A stretch of DNA of 64,000 nucleotides from Bradyrhizobium elkanii USDA 76 (GCF_023278185.1 NZ_CP066356.1:62001-126000), one strand, 5' to 3'; shown: positions 52,591 through 61,985, counted from the first letter of the stretch. The notes: generated by a model not told the origin, from the sequence alone. Numbers and translations: made by a program.

Positions 52591-53907
52591 TCAGCGGACG
52601 GCGGTCTTTTCAAACTGCCGCAGCATCTGGTTGCCGCGCTCGACGGCGGCGTCCAGCGCCTGCTTGGCAGTCTTCTTGCCGGCCAGCGCCTGCTCGATCT
52701 CCTCCGACCACATGTCGCGCAGCTGCACCATGTTGCCGAGGCGCAGGCCGCGAGAATTCGCGGTCGGCTCCTTGTTGGTGAGCTCGAGCAGCGGGGTCTC
52801 GAGATAGGGCTGGTCCTTGTAGAAGCCCTCTTCCTTGGCCTTGGCATAGGCGGCCTTGGTGATCGGCAGATAGCCCGAGGCCTTGTGGATCCAGATTTGG
52901 CGGTCCGTGTCCGAGAGGAAGGTCAGGAACTTGGCCACGCCCTTGTATTCCTCGGCCGACTTGCCGCCCATCACCCAGAGCGAGGCGCCGCCGATGATCG
53001 AATTCTGCGGCGCGCCCTTGGCGTCGGGATAATACGGCATCGGCGCCGCGGTGAAGTTGAACTTGGCCTGCGCCTTGACGTTGCCGAAGAAGGCCGACGA
53101 GGTCAGGTAGATCGGGCACTCGCCCGAGGTGAAGCGGCCTTCGCCGGTGTTGGTGCGGCCGGCATAGTCGTAGGTCTTGTCCTTCTGCAACTCGACGAGG
53201 TTCTCGAGATGCTTGACCTGCAGCGGGCCGTTGAATTCGAGCACGGTGTCGAAGCCGTCGAGGCCATTGGCCTTGCTGGCGAGCGGCACATTGTGCCAGG
53301 CCGAGAGCTGTTCGAGATTGACCCAGGTGACCCACGAGCCGGAGAAGCCGCAGGTGGCGTAGCCGGCCGCCTTCAGCTTCTTGGCGTCGTCGAACACTTG
53401 CGGCCAGGTCTTCGGAATCTCCGCGATGTTGGCCTTCTTCAGCGCATCGAGATTGACCCACATCACCGTCGACGACGAGTTGAAGGGGAACGACAGCATC
53501 TCGCCCTTCGAGGTCGAGTAGTAGCCGGTGATCGCGGGCAGATAGACGCTCGGGTCGAACTTCTCGCCGGCGTCGGCCATCAGCTTGTAGACCGGTTTGA
53601 CGGCGCCGGTGGCGGCCATCATCGTCGCGGTGCCGACCTCGAACACCTGCATGATATGCGGCGCGTTGCCGGCGCGGAACGCGGCGATGCCGGCGTTCAT
53701 GGTGTCGGCGTAGCCGCCCTTGTAGGTCGGGATCACCTTGTAGTCGGATTGCGAGGCGTTGAAGTCGTTGGCCAGCTTGACGATGACGTCGTTGTTGGCG
53801 CCGGTCATCGCGTGCCACCACTGGATCTCGGTCACCGCAAACGCGGGCGACGCGAATGCAAGCGCGGCAGCGGCTGCCGCAGCAGCGCCTAGTCGTCGAA
53901 AGATCAT
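52591..53907 (-). CDS. ugpB: sn-glycerol-3-phosphate-binding protein UgpB
   Basis: 438 residues, periplasmic. The signal peptide MIFRRLGAAAAAAAALAFASPAFA starts at ATG 53907, six bases after GGGAGGGG; an upstream ATG 15 bases away is less good. The mature fold is the extracellular solute-binding family 1: VTEIQWWHAMTGANNDVIVKLANDFNASQSDYKVIPTYKGGYADTMNAGIAAFRAGNAPHIMQVFEVGTATMM is the canonical UgpB start. It captures glycerol-3-phosphate and glycerophosphodiesters as a phosphorus source. First gene of ugpBAEC; a PHO box lies 56 bases upstream. Confidence 0.95.
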   Translation of the reverse strand: MIFRRLGAAAAAAAALAFASPAFAVTEIQWWHAMTGANNDVIVKLANDFNASQSDYKVIPTYKGGYADTMNAGIAAFRAGNAPHIMQVFEVGTATMMAATGAVKPVYKLMADAGEKFDPSVYLPAITGYYSTSKGEMLSFPFNSSSTVMWVNLDALKKANIAEIPKTWPQVFDDAKKLKAAGYATCGFSGSWVTWVNLEQLSAWHNVPLASKANGLDGFDTVLEFNGPLQVKHLENLVELQKDKTYDYAGRTNTGEGRFTSGECPIYLTSSAFFGNVKAQAKFNFTAAPMPYYPDAKGAPQNSIIGGASLWVMGGKSAEEYKGVAKFLTFLSDTDRQIWIHKASGYLPITKAAYAKAKEEGFYKDQPYLETPLLELTNKEPTANSRGLRLGNMVQLRDMWSEEIEQALAGKKTAKQALDAAVERGNQMLRQFEKTAVR

Positions 53908-53962
53908 CAAAACCCCTCCCAATTGGAACGTCGTCTTTCGTTGCGCGCGTTATCAGCGCCGG

Positions 53963-53980
53963 ATGACGTTCAAATGACCG
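53963..53980 (-). promoter_or_regulatory. PHO box candidate upstream of ugpB
   Basis: On the minus strand CGGTCAT-TTGA-ACGTCAT, two 7-mers repeated with an 11-base period, as in the PhoB consensus CTGTCAT-N4-CTGTCAT (6 of 7 and 5 of 7 matches). Spaced 56 bases from the ugpB start. Confidence 0.6.
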
Positions 53981-54197
53981 TATAAACGAAAGTCATGGTA
54001 GGGGGGAAGCCGAAGCGAAGGGAAGCGGTAAAAAAGGCGAAGACCGCAGCCGCCTCCGTGCGGTGCAGCGCCAGACGCGACGTTGCACCGCAGTGTTGAT
54101 GCGTCGGCCGGTTCGAAACGGGCCGACGCTCCAGCTTTGTCCTGACGCGAACCGGTGCCCATCCCGCATCACGTGCGGGACAGGCTCGAAAACGCCT

Positions 54198-55403
54198 TTA
54201 GCGCTTGCGCTGGGGACCGCAGACCACGCCCTTCTCAACCAGGCCGTTGATCTCGTCCTTGGAGTAGCCGAACTCGCCGAGCACTTCCGCGGCGTGCTGG
54301 CTGAACTTCGGCGGTGTGCGGCGCAGGTTCGGCTTGGTACGTTCGAGGCGGATCGGCGAGGCGACGCCCTTGTACCAATCCTTCTCGATGACGTCGCCGC
54401 GATGGATGGTGTGCGGGTTGGTCAGCGCCTGGTCGATCTTCTGCACCGGGCCCGCCGGCAGGCCGGCAGCGAGCAGCCGGTTGCACAGCGGCTCGGCCTC
54501 GTGCTGGCTGAATACCGCTGCCAGCTCGGCGCGGAGCGCATCGCGGTTGGCGATGCGGTCCTTGTTGCGGGCAAAGCGCGGATCGGTGCCGAGCTCCGGC
54601 TTGCCGATCTCCTTGGCGAGCTTGCGGAAGGTGCCGTCATTGCCGACGCCGATGAAGATGTTGTCGGTCTTGGTCGGGAAGATCGCGTACGGCACGAGGT
54701 TGGGATGCTCGTTGCCGGTCAGCGACGGCGGCTTGCCATGCATGAAATAGTTCGCGGTGTGCGGATGCATGATCGCGAGCCCGGTCTCGTACAGCGTGGT
54801 CTCGATGAACTGGCCGAGACCCGAGCGCTGCCGCTCCGACAGCGCCATCAGGATGCCGATCGTGGCGTAGAGCCCGGTGGTGATGTCGACCAGCGGCACG
54901 CCGATCCGCATCGGGCCGCTCTCCGGCGAGCCGGTCGCCGCGATCATGCCGGTCATCGCCTGGATGATCGCGTCATAGCCGGGATTGCCGCCGCGCGGGC
55001 CGTCGGCGCCGAAGCCGGAGATCCGGCAATGCACGAGGCGCGGAAATTTCGCGCGCAGCACGTCGTTGCCGATGCCCCACTTGTCGAGCGTGCCCGGCTT
55101 GAAATTCTCGATCAGCACGTCGGCGGTCTCGAGCATCTTCATCAGCACCGCGCGTCCGCCCTCGGAAGCGAGGTCGAGGCCGATCGAGCGCTTGTTGCGG
55201 TTGATGCCGACGAAATAGGCCGCGTCCTCGTCATGGAACGGAGGACCCCAGTCGCGCACCTCGTCGCCGGCGGGCGGCTCGACCTTGATCACGTCGGCGC
55301 CGTGGTCGGCGAGAATCTGGGTGCAATACGGACCGCCGAGCACGCGCGTCAGATCGATCACGCGCAGGCCGGTCATCGCGCCCGTAGCCGCTGGGGTATT
55401 CAT
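54198..55403 (-). CDS. CaiB/BaiF family CoA-transferase (second)
   Basis: 401 residues. MTGLRVIDLTRVLGGPYCTQILADHGADVIKVEPPAGDEVRDWGPPF is the family start; NRNKRSIGLDL and the catalytic Asp in NPGYDAIIQAMTGMIAATG follow, and GVPLVDITTGLYATIGILMAL is typical of the formyl-CoA transferase/succinyl-CoA-dependent branch. It transfers CoA between dicarboxylic acids. Single gene; no lyase or dehydrogenase partner is adjacent. The substrate differs from the other CoA-transferase (4449) judging by poor similarity outside the motifs. Confidence 0.9.
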   Translation of the reverse strand: MNTPAATGAMTGLRVIDLTRVLGGPYCTQILADHGADVIKVEPPAGDEVRDWGPPFHDEDAAYFVGINRNKRSIGLDLASEGGRAVLMKMLETADVLIENFKPGTLDKWGIGNDVLRAKFPRLVHCRISGFGADGPRGGNPGYDAIIQAMTGMIAATGSPESGPMRIGVPLVDITTGLYATIGILMALSERQRSGLGQFIETTLYETGLAIMHPHTANYFMHGKPPSLTGNEHPNLVPYAIFPTKTDNIFIGVGNDGTFRKLAKEIGKPELGTDPRFARNKDRIANRDALRAELAAVFSQHEAEPLCNRLLAAGLPAGPVQKIDQALTNPHTIHRGDVIEKDWYKGVASPIRLERTKPNLRRTPPKFSQHAAEVLGEFGYSKDEINGLVEKGVVCGPQRKR

Positions 55404-55592
55404 GGAAGCAACCTTCGCTCAGTTGGGATCAGATAACGAGGGTCCCAGAGCTAACGGTCTTCAGCCGGGGCAGCAATGCTTCCGTCGGCGCAGGCCCATG
55501 CAGCAGGCGGCGCATGCGTTCGCCAAGCGAACCGGCCGCTGAAAGAGCGATGGTCCGCCACGTGTCGCGGCGGACCATTGCGTGATGTGGAA

Positions 55593-56018
55593 TTAGACGA
55601 CGCTCAGCTTGACGTCGACATTGCCGCGGGTCGCGTTGGAATAGGGGCACACCTGGTGGGCCTTCTCGACCAGCGCTTCGGCATCGTTGCGGGCGAGGCC
55701 GGGCAGCGACACTGCGAGCTCGACGGCGAGGCCGAAGCCGCCTTCCGAGCGCGGGCCGATGCCGACCGTCGAGGTCACCGAGGCGTCGGCGGGAACCTTG
55801 GGGCCGCCCTGCGAGGCCACGAACTTCATTGCGCCGATGAAGCAGGCGGCATAGCCGGCGGCGAACAGCTGCTCCGGATTGTTGCCGGCGCCGCCGCCGC
55901 CACCGAGCTCCTTCGGGGTCGTGAGCTTGACGTCGAGCGCGCCGTCGAGCGTTGCCGCATGGCCGTCGCGGCCGCCGGTTGCCTTGGCGCTGGTCTTGTA
56001 GAGCACGTTGACAGACAT
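55593..56018 (-). CDS. ohr: organic hydroperoxide resistance protein Ohr
   Basis: 141 residues of the OsmC/Ohr fold, a thiol peroxidase that reduces organic hydroperoxides through a Cys-Cys disulfide cycle with lipoylated partners. The active cysteines are in [14 protein letters not shown] and [12 protein letters not shown]. The start at 56018 ([21 protein letters not shown]) is the family start; the upstream extension in frame is non-coding. Divergent from ohrR, with twin operators between, so it is derepressed when OhrR is oxidised. Confidence 0.94.
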   Translation of the reverse strand: MSVNVLYKTSAKATGGRDGHAATLDGALDVKLTTPKELGGGGGAGNNPEQLFAAGYAACFIGAMKFVASQGGPKVPADASVTSTVGIGPRSEGGFGLAVELAVSLPGLARNDAEALVEKAHQVCPYSNATRGNVDVKLSVV

Positions 56019-56078
56019 CGTGGTCTCCCTTGGTGGGTTGGGCTTGAATTCGACGATCGATGTCTTGCACGCAAATAG

Positions 56079-56127
56079 ATTGCGCGCAATATAAAACATG
56101 CGGCCTCACATTTAATTGTTCGCAATT
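56079..56127. promoter_or_regulatory. twin OhrR operators
   Basis: ATTGCGCGCAAT (56079-56090) and AATTGTTCGCAATT (56114-56127) are related palindromes (ATTGynCGCAAT) in the ohr-ohrR intergenic region, 60 and 40 bases from the two starts. OhrR sites of this palindromic A/T-flanked kind are known in other bacteria. Confidence 0.7.
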
Positions 56128-56168
56128 GAATTCGCGGTCCCGTGAGCCCAGAATGACGCGGAAACGAG

Positions 56169-56648
56169 ATGGATTCGATGGGAATCATGGCCAGGAAACC
56201 GACGGCGGCGGATCAGGCGCTGCGGCTCGATAACCAGATCTGCTTTGCGGTCTATTCGACCGCGCACGCCTTCAACCGCGTCTACAAGCCGCTGCTCGAC
56301 CGGCTCGGGCTGACCTATCCGCAGTATCTCGTGATGCTGGCGCTGTGGGAGCGCGACGACGTGGCGGTGAAGGACCTCGGCGAGCGCCTGTTCCTGGATT
56401 CCGGCACGCTGACGCCGCTCTTGAAGCGGCTGGAGGCGGCGGAGTTGATCAGGCGGACCCGCAGCACCGCGGACGAGCGCGTGGTGCTGATCGCGCTGAC
56501 GCCGCAGGGCCACGCGCTGCGCGAAAAGGCCAGGGCTGTGCCGCAGTCGATCCTCGCGGCCTCGGACTGCACCGTTGGCGAACTGATGGCGATGAAGGAC
56601 GAGATCGTCGCGCTGCGCGACCGTCTGAATGCGGTGCTGGGGGAGTAG
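56169..56648 (+). CDS. ohrR: MarR-family organic peroxide sensor OhrR
   Basis: 159 residues, winged HTH. The sensing cysteine is Cys25 in DNQICFAVYSTAHAFNRVYKPLL (Cys22 in Xanthomonas OhrR) and a second cysteine, Cys134 in AASDCTVGEL, corresponds to the resolving Cys127, so this is a two-cysteine OhrR. The wing is RTRSTADERVVLIALTPQG. Divergent from ohr with operators between. Start choices 56169, 56178 and 56187 are all in frame. Confidence 0.93.
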   Translation: MDSMGIMARKPTAADQALRLDNQICFAVYSTAHAFNRVYKPLLDRLGLTYPQYLVMLALWERDDVAVKDLGERLFLDSGTLTPLLKRLEAAELIRRTRSTADERVVLIALTPQGHALREKARAVPQSILAASDCTVGELMAMKDEIVALRDRLNAVLGE

Positions 56649-56664
56649 GGGGCGGGCGGGGCGG

Positions 56665-56910
56665 TTAGAGGCGCTTCTTGGCGAAGGCGCGGCCGGAGTG
56701 GGATTTGAGATATTTCTCGAAGGCCAACGCTTTGTACTTGTCGGGAAATGCGCAGTACCAGACCAATTCCCACGGCATAAATTTTGAGGTGTGCGCCGAT
56801 TTGCCGGCGTTGTGCCCAGGAATCCGGCGCTTCAGATCTTCGGTCGCGCCGACATATTCCTGATCAGGGAAATTGATGCTGCGGAGGATGTAGACGTACC
56901 ACATTCGCAT
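56665..56910 (-). CDS. GIY-YIG nuclease-domain protein
   Basis: 81 residues. WYVYILRSINFPDQEYVGATEDLKRRIPGHNAGKSAHTSKFMPWELVWYCAFPDKYKALAFEKYLKSHSGRAFAKKRL is a complete GIY-YIG domain: the GIY is replaced by VYI, YIG by YVG, with the catalytic Arg in DLKRR and Glu in AFEKYLK. Such small proteins (URI/UvrC N-terminal-like) are widespread and their role is unclear. Only 16 bases from the ohrR stop, convergent. Confidence 0.85.
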   Translation of the reverse strand: MRMWYVYILRSINFPDQEYVGATEDLKRRIPGHNAGKSAHTSKFMPWELVWYCAFPDKYKALAFEKYLKSHSGRAFAKKRL

Positions 56911-56950
56911 CCACTGAAGCCGGACGGGAGTAGAGTCCTTGGCAGTCCGT

Positions 56951-57036
56951 CTTCGCCCTTCGGGCTACGCCGGACACCACGCTTCGCCCTTCAGGCAACT
57001 CGTGGCTGCGCCACGCGTAGCCCGAAGGGCGAAGCG

Positions 57037-57039
<3 letters not shown>
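56951..57039. repeat. 16-bp inverted repeat touching tRNA-Ala
   Basis: CCACGCTTCGCCCTTC at 56977-56992 and its exact reverse complement at 57024-57039. The right arm includes the encoded CCA end of tRNA-Ala (57037-57039). Flanking blocks (cttcgcccttcgggctacgc) are of the same type. Could fold as the tRNA trailer. Confidence 0.75.
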
Positions 57040-57112
<73 letters not shown>

Positions 57113-57207
57113 TTATCCAGTTGGGATGATCCTGGGGGATCGATCCCGGCCCGCGCGGCCTGGACGACTCGCGCGGCAGCACCGTTGATCATAGATCGGC
57201 GCCGATC

Positions 57208-57615
57208 TCAAGTCTCTTCGTCGCCGCCGACGTCACCAATAATGTCGGTGACGTCCTCATCGCCCTCTTCCTCGTCGGCGATGAAGGTCGAATCGTCGTC
57301 GTCATCGTCGTCGATGGTCTCATCGACCTCGATATCGTCCTCGGATTCGGGAACCTGGGCCTTGACCTTCCCGGTGTTCTCCTCGGCATCGGCCTCCTCG
57401 AGCGAGACCATCTCTTCGGCCTCGGCGGGCTCCGGCATGTCGGCTGCGGTCGCGGGCGAACTGACGGTGGCGCCGCGGCCCCGCGCCGGGGCGACCGGCG
57501 CGATCGGCACGACTTCGCCGGTATAGGGCGAGATCACCGGATTCTTGTTGAGGTCGTAGAACTTCTTGCCCGTGGTCGGGCAAATGCGCTTGGTTCCGAG
57601 CTCGGACTTGGCCAC
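57208..57615 (-). CDS. TIGR02300 family protein
   Basis: 135 residues from GTG 57615. The conserved head AKSELGTKRICPTTGKKFYDLNKNPVISPYTGEVV defines the TIGR02300 alphaproteobacterial family; the rest is a highly acidic tail (clusters DDDDDDD, DEEEGDED) that is probably unstructured. Function unknown. An ATG 39 bases upstream is in frame (MKLRFSGKFWDYH), but the family start is at AKSELG. Next to tRNA-Ala and divergent from aroA. Confidence 0.85.
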   Translation of the reverse strand: MAKSELGTKRICPTTGKKFYDLNKNPVISPYTGEVVPIAPVAPARGRGATVSSPATAADMPEPAEAEEMVSLEEADAEENTGKVKAQVPESEDDIEVDETIDDDDDDDSTFIADEEEGDEDVTDIIGDVGGDEET

Positions 57616-57760
57616 GTGGTAATCCCAGAATTTTCCTGAAAAACGGAGCTTCACTTGGCTAGTTGAGAGGCTGCTGTCAATAGCGGTTTGCGCGCAAGTG
57701 ACGGGCGCGTGACGTGGTGTTGCCTATGTGATACCTGCCGCGGCGCGAGAGGACACAATC

Positions 57761-59098
57761 TTGGCCCAATCTGACACCCCGACCCCGCTGGAATCGCGCA
57801 CGTGCGGCCCCCTGGCCGGCACGGTCCGCGTTCCCGGCGACAAATCGATTTCCCACCGTGCGCTGATCCTGGGGGCGCTTTCGGTCGGCGAAACCCGCAT
57901 TTCCGGCCTCCTGGAGGGCGAGGACGTCCTCAATACCGCCAAATCCATGCGTGCCTTGGGCGCCAGGGTGGAACGGACGGCGCCGTTTACCTGGTCGGTC
58001 GCAGGCGTCGGGGTCGGCGGGTTTGCCCAGCCTGCCGCGCCGCTCGATTTCGGAAATTCCGGCACCGGCTGCCGGCTGGTGATGGGCGCGGTGGCTGGCT
58101 GCCCGATCGCCGCCATTTTCGACGGCGACGCCTCGCTGCGCTCGCGGCCGATGCGCCGCATCCTCGACCCGCTGGAGCTGATGGGCGCCCGAACCAGCGA
58201 CATCAGGGAGGGCGGCCGGCTGCCGCTCACCCTGCACGGCGCCCGCTATCCGGTGCCGATCGTCTACAAGACGCCGGTCGCCTCGGCCCAGATCAAGTCC
58301 GCGGTGCTGCTGGCGGGGCTCTCCGCCCCCGGCATCACCACAGTGATCGAGCAGGAGGCGAGCCGCGACCACACCGAGCTGATGCTGAAGCATTTCGGCG
58401 CCGAGATCTCCTCCGAGAAGGAAGGCAGCCACGGCAGGCGAATCTCGCTGCACGGCGAGCCCGAGCTGCACGGCGCCAACGTCGTGGTGCCCGCCGATCC
58501 GTCCTCCGCGTCATTCCCGATCGTGGCCGCACTGATCGTCGAAGGTTCCGATGTCGTGTTCTCCGACGTGATGACCAATCCGCTGCGCACCGGCCTGTTC
58601 ACCACGCTGCGCGAGATGGGCGCCTCGATCGAGGAGAGCGACGTGCGCGGCGATGCCGGCGAGCCGATGGCGCAGCTGCGGGTGCGGGCCTCGAAGCTGA
58701 AGGGCGTCGAAGTGCCGCCGGAGCGCGCGCCGTCGATGATCGACGAATATCTGGTGCTGGCGGTCGCGGCCGCGTTCGCCGAGGGCACCACGATCATGCG
58801 CGGCCTGCAGGAGCTGCGCGTCAAGGAATCCGACCGCCTTGAAGCAACCGCCGATATGCTGCGGGTCAACGGCGTCAAGGTCGAGGTGTCCGGCGACGAT
58901 CTCATCGTCGAGGGCCGCGGCCATGTTCCAGGCGGCGGTCTTGTTGCCACCCATATGGATCACCGCATCGCGATGTCGGCGCTGGTGATGGGCTGCGCCT
59001 CCGATCGGCCGGTGAAGATCGACGACACCGGCTTCATCGCCACCAGTTTTCCGGATTTCATCCCGATGATGCGCGCGCTCGGAGCTGATTTCGCATGA
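57761..59098 (+). CDS. aroA: EPSP synthase, class II
   Basis: 445 residues from TTG 57761, eight bases after GAGAGGA. Sixth shikimate-pathway step: joins shikimate-3-phosphate and PEP to EPSP. Signature motifs [59 protein letters not shown] and [12 protein letters not shown] match class II (CP4-type) enzymes. The residue equal to Ala100 of CP4 is Gly101 here (GNSGTG), the usual glyphosate-sensitive state. The stop overlaps the cmk start (ATGA). Confidence 0.96.
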   Translation: MAQSDTPTPLESRTCGPLAGTVRVPGDKSISHRALILGALSVGETRISGLLEGEDVLNTAKSMRALGARVERTAPFTWSVAGVGVGGFAQPAAPLDFGNSGTGCRLVMGAVAGCPIAAIFDGDASLRSRPMRRILDPLELMGARTSDIREGGRLPLTLHGARYPVPIVYKTPVASAQIKSAVLLAGLSAPGITTVIEQEASRDHTELMLKHFGAEISSEKEGSHGRRISLHGEPELHGANVVVPADPSSASFPIVAALIVEGSDVVFSDVMTNPLRTGLFTTLREMGASIEESDVRGDAGEPMAQLRVRASKLKGVEVPPERAPSMIDEYLVLAVAAAFAEGTTIMRGLQELRVKESDRLEATADMLRVNGVKVEVSGDDLIVEGRGHVPGGGLVATHMDHRIAMSALVMGCASDRPVKIDDTGFIATSFPDFIPMMRALGADFA

Positions 59099-59724
59099 TC
59101 ATCGCCATCGACGGACCCGCCGCCTCGGGCAAGGGCACGCTCGGCAAGCGGCTCGCCCACCACTACGGCTACCGCCATCTCGACACCGGCGTGATCTACC
59201 GCGCGGTGGCCTATGCGATGATGCAAGCCGGTGCCGAGCTCAGCAACGAGGTGCTGGCCGTGGCTGCGGCGCTCGAGCTCGACCCCGAAAAGTTCGGCAA
59301 TCCGATCCTGAAGACCCAGAAGGTCGGCGATGCCGCCTCCGTGGTGTCGGCGATTCCGCAGGTCCGCGAGGTCCTAGTGAACTTCCAGCGCCAGTTCGCC
59401 GCCGATCCGCCCGGTGCGGTGCTGGATGGGCGCGACATCGGCACCGTGATCTGCCCCGATGCCGACGTGAAGATCTTCGTGGTCGCCGACCCCCGCGTGC
59501 GGGCGCGGCGGCGCACGCTGGAGGCGCGCGCCCGCGGCGAGGACGCCGACGAGGAGGCGGTGCTCGCCGACATCCTCAAGCGCGACGAGCGGGACAAGAA
59601 CCGGGCGATCGCACCCTTGCGGCCGGCGCCGGACGCCCACACGCTGGACAATTCGAACCTCGATATCGAGGCCGGCGTCCGTGCCGCCATCGCCATCGTC
59701 GAGGCCGCGCGCGCCAGGCGCTAG
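59095..59724 (+). CDS. cmk: cytidylate kinase
   Basis: 209 residues. P-loop [35 protein letters not shown]-contact [24 protein letters not shown], and the Lys/Arg-rich lid [23 protein letters not shown]. Phosphorylates CMP and dCMP. Translationally coupled to aroA (ATGA) and followed, after a 393-base leader, by rpsA; the aroA-cmk-rpsA order is conserved in Rhizobiales. Confidence 0.97.
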   Translation: MIIAIDGPAASGKGTLGKRLAHHYGYRHLDTGVIYRAVAYAMMQAGAELSNEVLAVAAALELDPEKFGNPILKTQKVGDAASVVSAIPQVREVLVNFQRQFAADPPGAVLDGRDIGTVICPDADVKIFVVADPRVRARRRTLEARARGEDADEEAVLADILKRDERDKNRAIAPLRPAPDAHTLDNSNLDIEAGVRAAIAIVEAARARR

Positions 59725-60117
59725 AACAGCAGGCATGGCGGGCGGTTTTCGCCCGAAAACCCAGCAAAATGGGGCATTTCCTGCTTGCCGAAAGTCGCAT
59801 GCAGGGCTATATCAGCGCCGTTCGGAGCAGCATCGACGATGTCGAGGCCGTGTCTGAGCGGGCCGGCGATGGGTTTGAGCCAATCTCAAACGAAACCAAC
59901 GCCGCATCTGGAGGAACGCCCGCTCCCAGGTCTTGCAGTCGATATTTTCGTTTCAGGCTCCGGATCTATCAAACGTACCGAACGTGCAGTCTTGCTGCCG
60001 GCCCGCTGTTGCACCTCCTGCAATGAGCGGTCGTCAGGGTTTGCGGAGCCCTGACACTTCACGCACGGTGCGCCCATCAACCCGAACGGCCGGCGAGATC
60101 CCGCATCTGGAGAACAA
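59725..60117 (+). promoter_or_regulatory. 393-base leader region of rpsA
   Basis: No gene is supportable. Two stem-loops stand out: GTTTGAG-CCAAT-CTCAAAC (59873-59891) and GTCAGGG/CCCTGAC (60033-60055). The rpsA ribosome site GGAGAA follows. S1 represses its own translation in E. coli; whether these hairpins act here is unknown. Confidence 0.4.
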
Positions 60118-61827
60118 ATGGTTTCGAATTCTGCGTCTTCCTATACTCCCACCCGCGACGACTTCGCGGCGATGCTTGATGAGTCCTTTGCCGGCGGCAA
60201 TTTGCAGGAAAGCTCGGTCATCAAGGGCAAGGTGGTTGCAATTGAGAAGGACATGGCCGTCATCGACGTCGGCCTGAAGACCGAAGGTCGCGTTGCGCTG
60301 CGCGAATTCGCCGGCCCCGGCCGTGAAAGCGATCTGAAGGTCGGTGACGAAGTCGAGGTGTTCCTCGACCGTATCGAGAATGCGCTCGGCGAAGCTGTGC
60401 TGTCGCGCGACAAGGCGCGCCGCGAGGAAAGCTGGGGCAAGCTCGAGAAGGCGTTCCAGAACAACGAAAAGGTCAACGGCGTCATCTTCAACCAGGTCAA
60501 GGGCGGCTTCACGGTCGACCTCGACGGTGCGGTGGCCTTCCTGCCGCGCTCGCAGGTCGACATTCGTCCGATCCGCGACGTTGCGCCGCTGATGAACAAT
60601 TCGCAGCCGTTCCAGATCCTCAAGATGGACCGCCGCCGCGGCAACATCGTGGTGTCGCGCCGCACGGTTCTCGAAGAGACCCGCGCCGAGCAGCGCCAGG
60701 AGCTGGTGCAGAATCTCGAAGAGGGTCAGGTGATCGACGGCGTGGTCAAGAACATCACCGATTACGGTGCGTTCGTTGATCTCGGCGGCATCGACGGCCT
60801 GCTGCACGTGACCGATATCGCCTGGCGCCGCGTCAACCACCCGACCGAGGTGCTGACCATCGGCCAGACCGTGAAGGTCAAGATCATCAAGATCAACCAC
60901 GAGACGCACCGCATCTCGCTCGGCATGAAGCAGCTCTTGGATGATCCGTGGCAGGGCATCGAAGCCAAGTACCCGCTGGGTGCCCGCTTCACCGGCCGCG
61001 TCACCAACATCACCGACTACGGCGCGTTCGTCGAGCTCGAGCCGGGCATCGAAGGCCTGATCCACGTCTCCGAGATGTCGTGGACCAAGAAGAACATGCA
61101 CCCCGGCAAGATCGTTTCGACCTCGCAGGAAGTCGAAGTGCAGGTGCTGGAAGTGGATTCGGTCAAGCGCCGCATCTCGCTCGGTCTCAAGCAGACCATG
61201 CGCAATCCCTGGGAAGTCTTCGTCGAGAAGTTCCCGGTCGGTTCGGTGGTCGAGGGCGAGGTCAAGAACAAGACCGAGTTCGGTCTGTTCCTCGGTCTCG
61301 AGGGCGATGTCGACGGCATGGTCCACCTCTCCGACCTCGACTGGAAGCTTCCGGGCGAGCAGGTCATCGACAACTTCAAGAAGGGCGACATGGTCAAGGC
61401 CGTGGTGCTCGATGTCGATGTCGAGAAGGAGCGCATCTCGCTCGGCGTCAAGCAGCTCGAAGGCGACCCCTTCGCCGAGCCGGGCGACGTCAAGAAGGGC
61501 GCGGTCGTGACCTGCGAAGTGCTCGAGGTGAAGGAGAGCGGCATCGAGGTCCGGATTTCGGGCACCGAGTTCACCACCTTCATCAAGCGGTCCGAACTGG
61601 CCCGCGACCGCAACGACCAGCGCGCCGAGCGCTTCGCCGTCGGCGAGAAGGTCGATGCCCGCGTCATCCAGTTCGACAAGAAGGCCCGCAAGGTGCAGGT
61701 CTCGATCAAGGCGCTGGAAGTCGCCGAAGAGAAGGAAGCCATCGCGCAGTACGGCTCGTCCGACTCGGGTGCGACGCTTGGCGACATCCTCGGCACCGCG
61801 CTGAAGAACCGCGGCACCGACAAGTAA
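60118..61827 (+). CDS. rpsA: 30S ribosomal protein S1
   Basis: 569 residues with six S1 OB-fold repeats (for example VIDGVVKNITDYGAFVDLGGIDGLLHVTDIAW, FTGRVTNITDYGAFVELEPGIEGLIHVSEMSW, VVEGEVKNKTEFGLFLGLEGDVDGMVHLSDLDW). S1 delivers mRNA to the 30S subunit and is needed for leaders without strong ribosome sites. Acidic and very highly biased codon use suggests strong expression. It has its own terminator at 61855. Confidence 0.97.
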   Translation: MVSNSASSYTPTRDDFAAMLDESFAGGNLQESSVIKGKVVAIEKDMAVIDVGLKTEGRVALREFAGPGRESDLKVGDEVEVFLDRIENALGEAVLSRDKARREESWGKLEKAFQNNEKVNGVIFNQVKGGFTVDLDGAVAFLPRSQVDIRPIRDVAPLMNNSQPFQILKMDRRRGNIVVSRRTVLEETRAEQRQELVQNLEEGQVIDGVVKNITDYGAFVDLGGIDGLLHVTDIAWRRVNHPTEVLTIGQTVKVKIIKINHETHRISLGMKQLLDDPWQGIEAKYPLGARFTGRVTNITDYGAFVELEPGIEGLIHVSEMSWTKKNMHPGKIVSTSQEVEVQVLEVDSVKRRISLGLKQTMRNPWEVFVEKFPVGSVVEGEVKNKTEFGLFLGLEGDVDGMVHLSDLDWKLPGEQVIDNFKKGDMVKAVVLDVDVEKERISLGVKQLEGDPFAEPGDVKKGAVVTCEVLEVKESGIEVRISGTEFTTFIKRSELARDRNDQRAERFAVGEKVDARVIQFDKKARKVQVSIKALEVAEEKEAIAQYGSSDSGATLGDILGTALKNRGTDK

Positions 61828-61854
61828 GCGTTCGCGCGATTTGAGCGAACAATC

Positions 61855-61883
61855 GGGGCCCCGGCGCAAGCCGGGGCCCTTTT
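61855..61883 (+). terminator. rpsA intrinsic terminator
   Basis: GGGGCCCCGGC-GCAA-GCCGGGGCCC followed by TTTT, 28 bases after the rpsA stop. A near-perfect GC stem with a GNRA-type loop, the strongest terminator in the window. Confidence 0.93.
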
Positions 61884-61897
61884 GTTTGGAGGTATCC

Positions 61898-61985
61898 GTA
61901 GCCCGGATGAAGCGCAGCGAAATCCGGGACTTTCTATCCGCGCTGCTGAAGCCTCCCGGACTACGCTTCGCTCCATCCGGGCTAC
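61898..61985. repeat. palindromic dispersed repeat, GTAGCCCGGATG family, copy 4
   Basis: gtagcccggatgaagcgcagcg to cgcttcgctccatccgggctac, right behind the rpsA terminator. The rest of the 461-base rpsA-sppA gap (61828-62288) holds a second inverted block (ccccttccccctgaaaggggg..ccccttttcaaggggagg, 61993-62125) and the sppA promoter region; no gene seen. Confidence 0.85.

Noticed and set aside
59769..60026. Short plus-strand frame between cmk and rpsA
   Set aside because: No ribosome site, Ser/Arg-rich translation and no motif; the interval is better explained as leader sequence.
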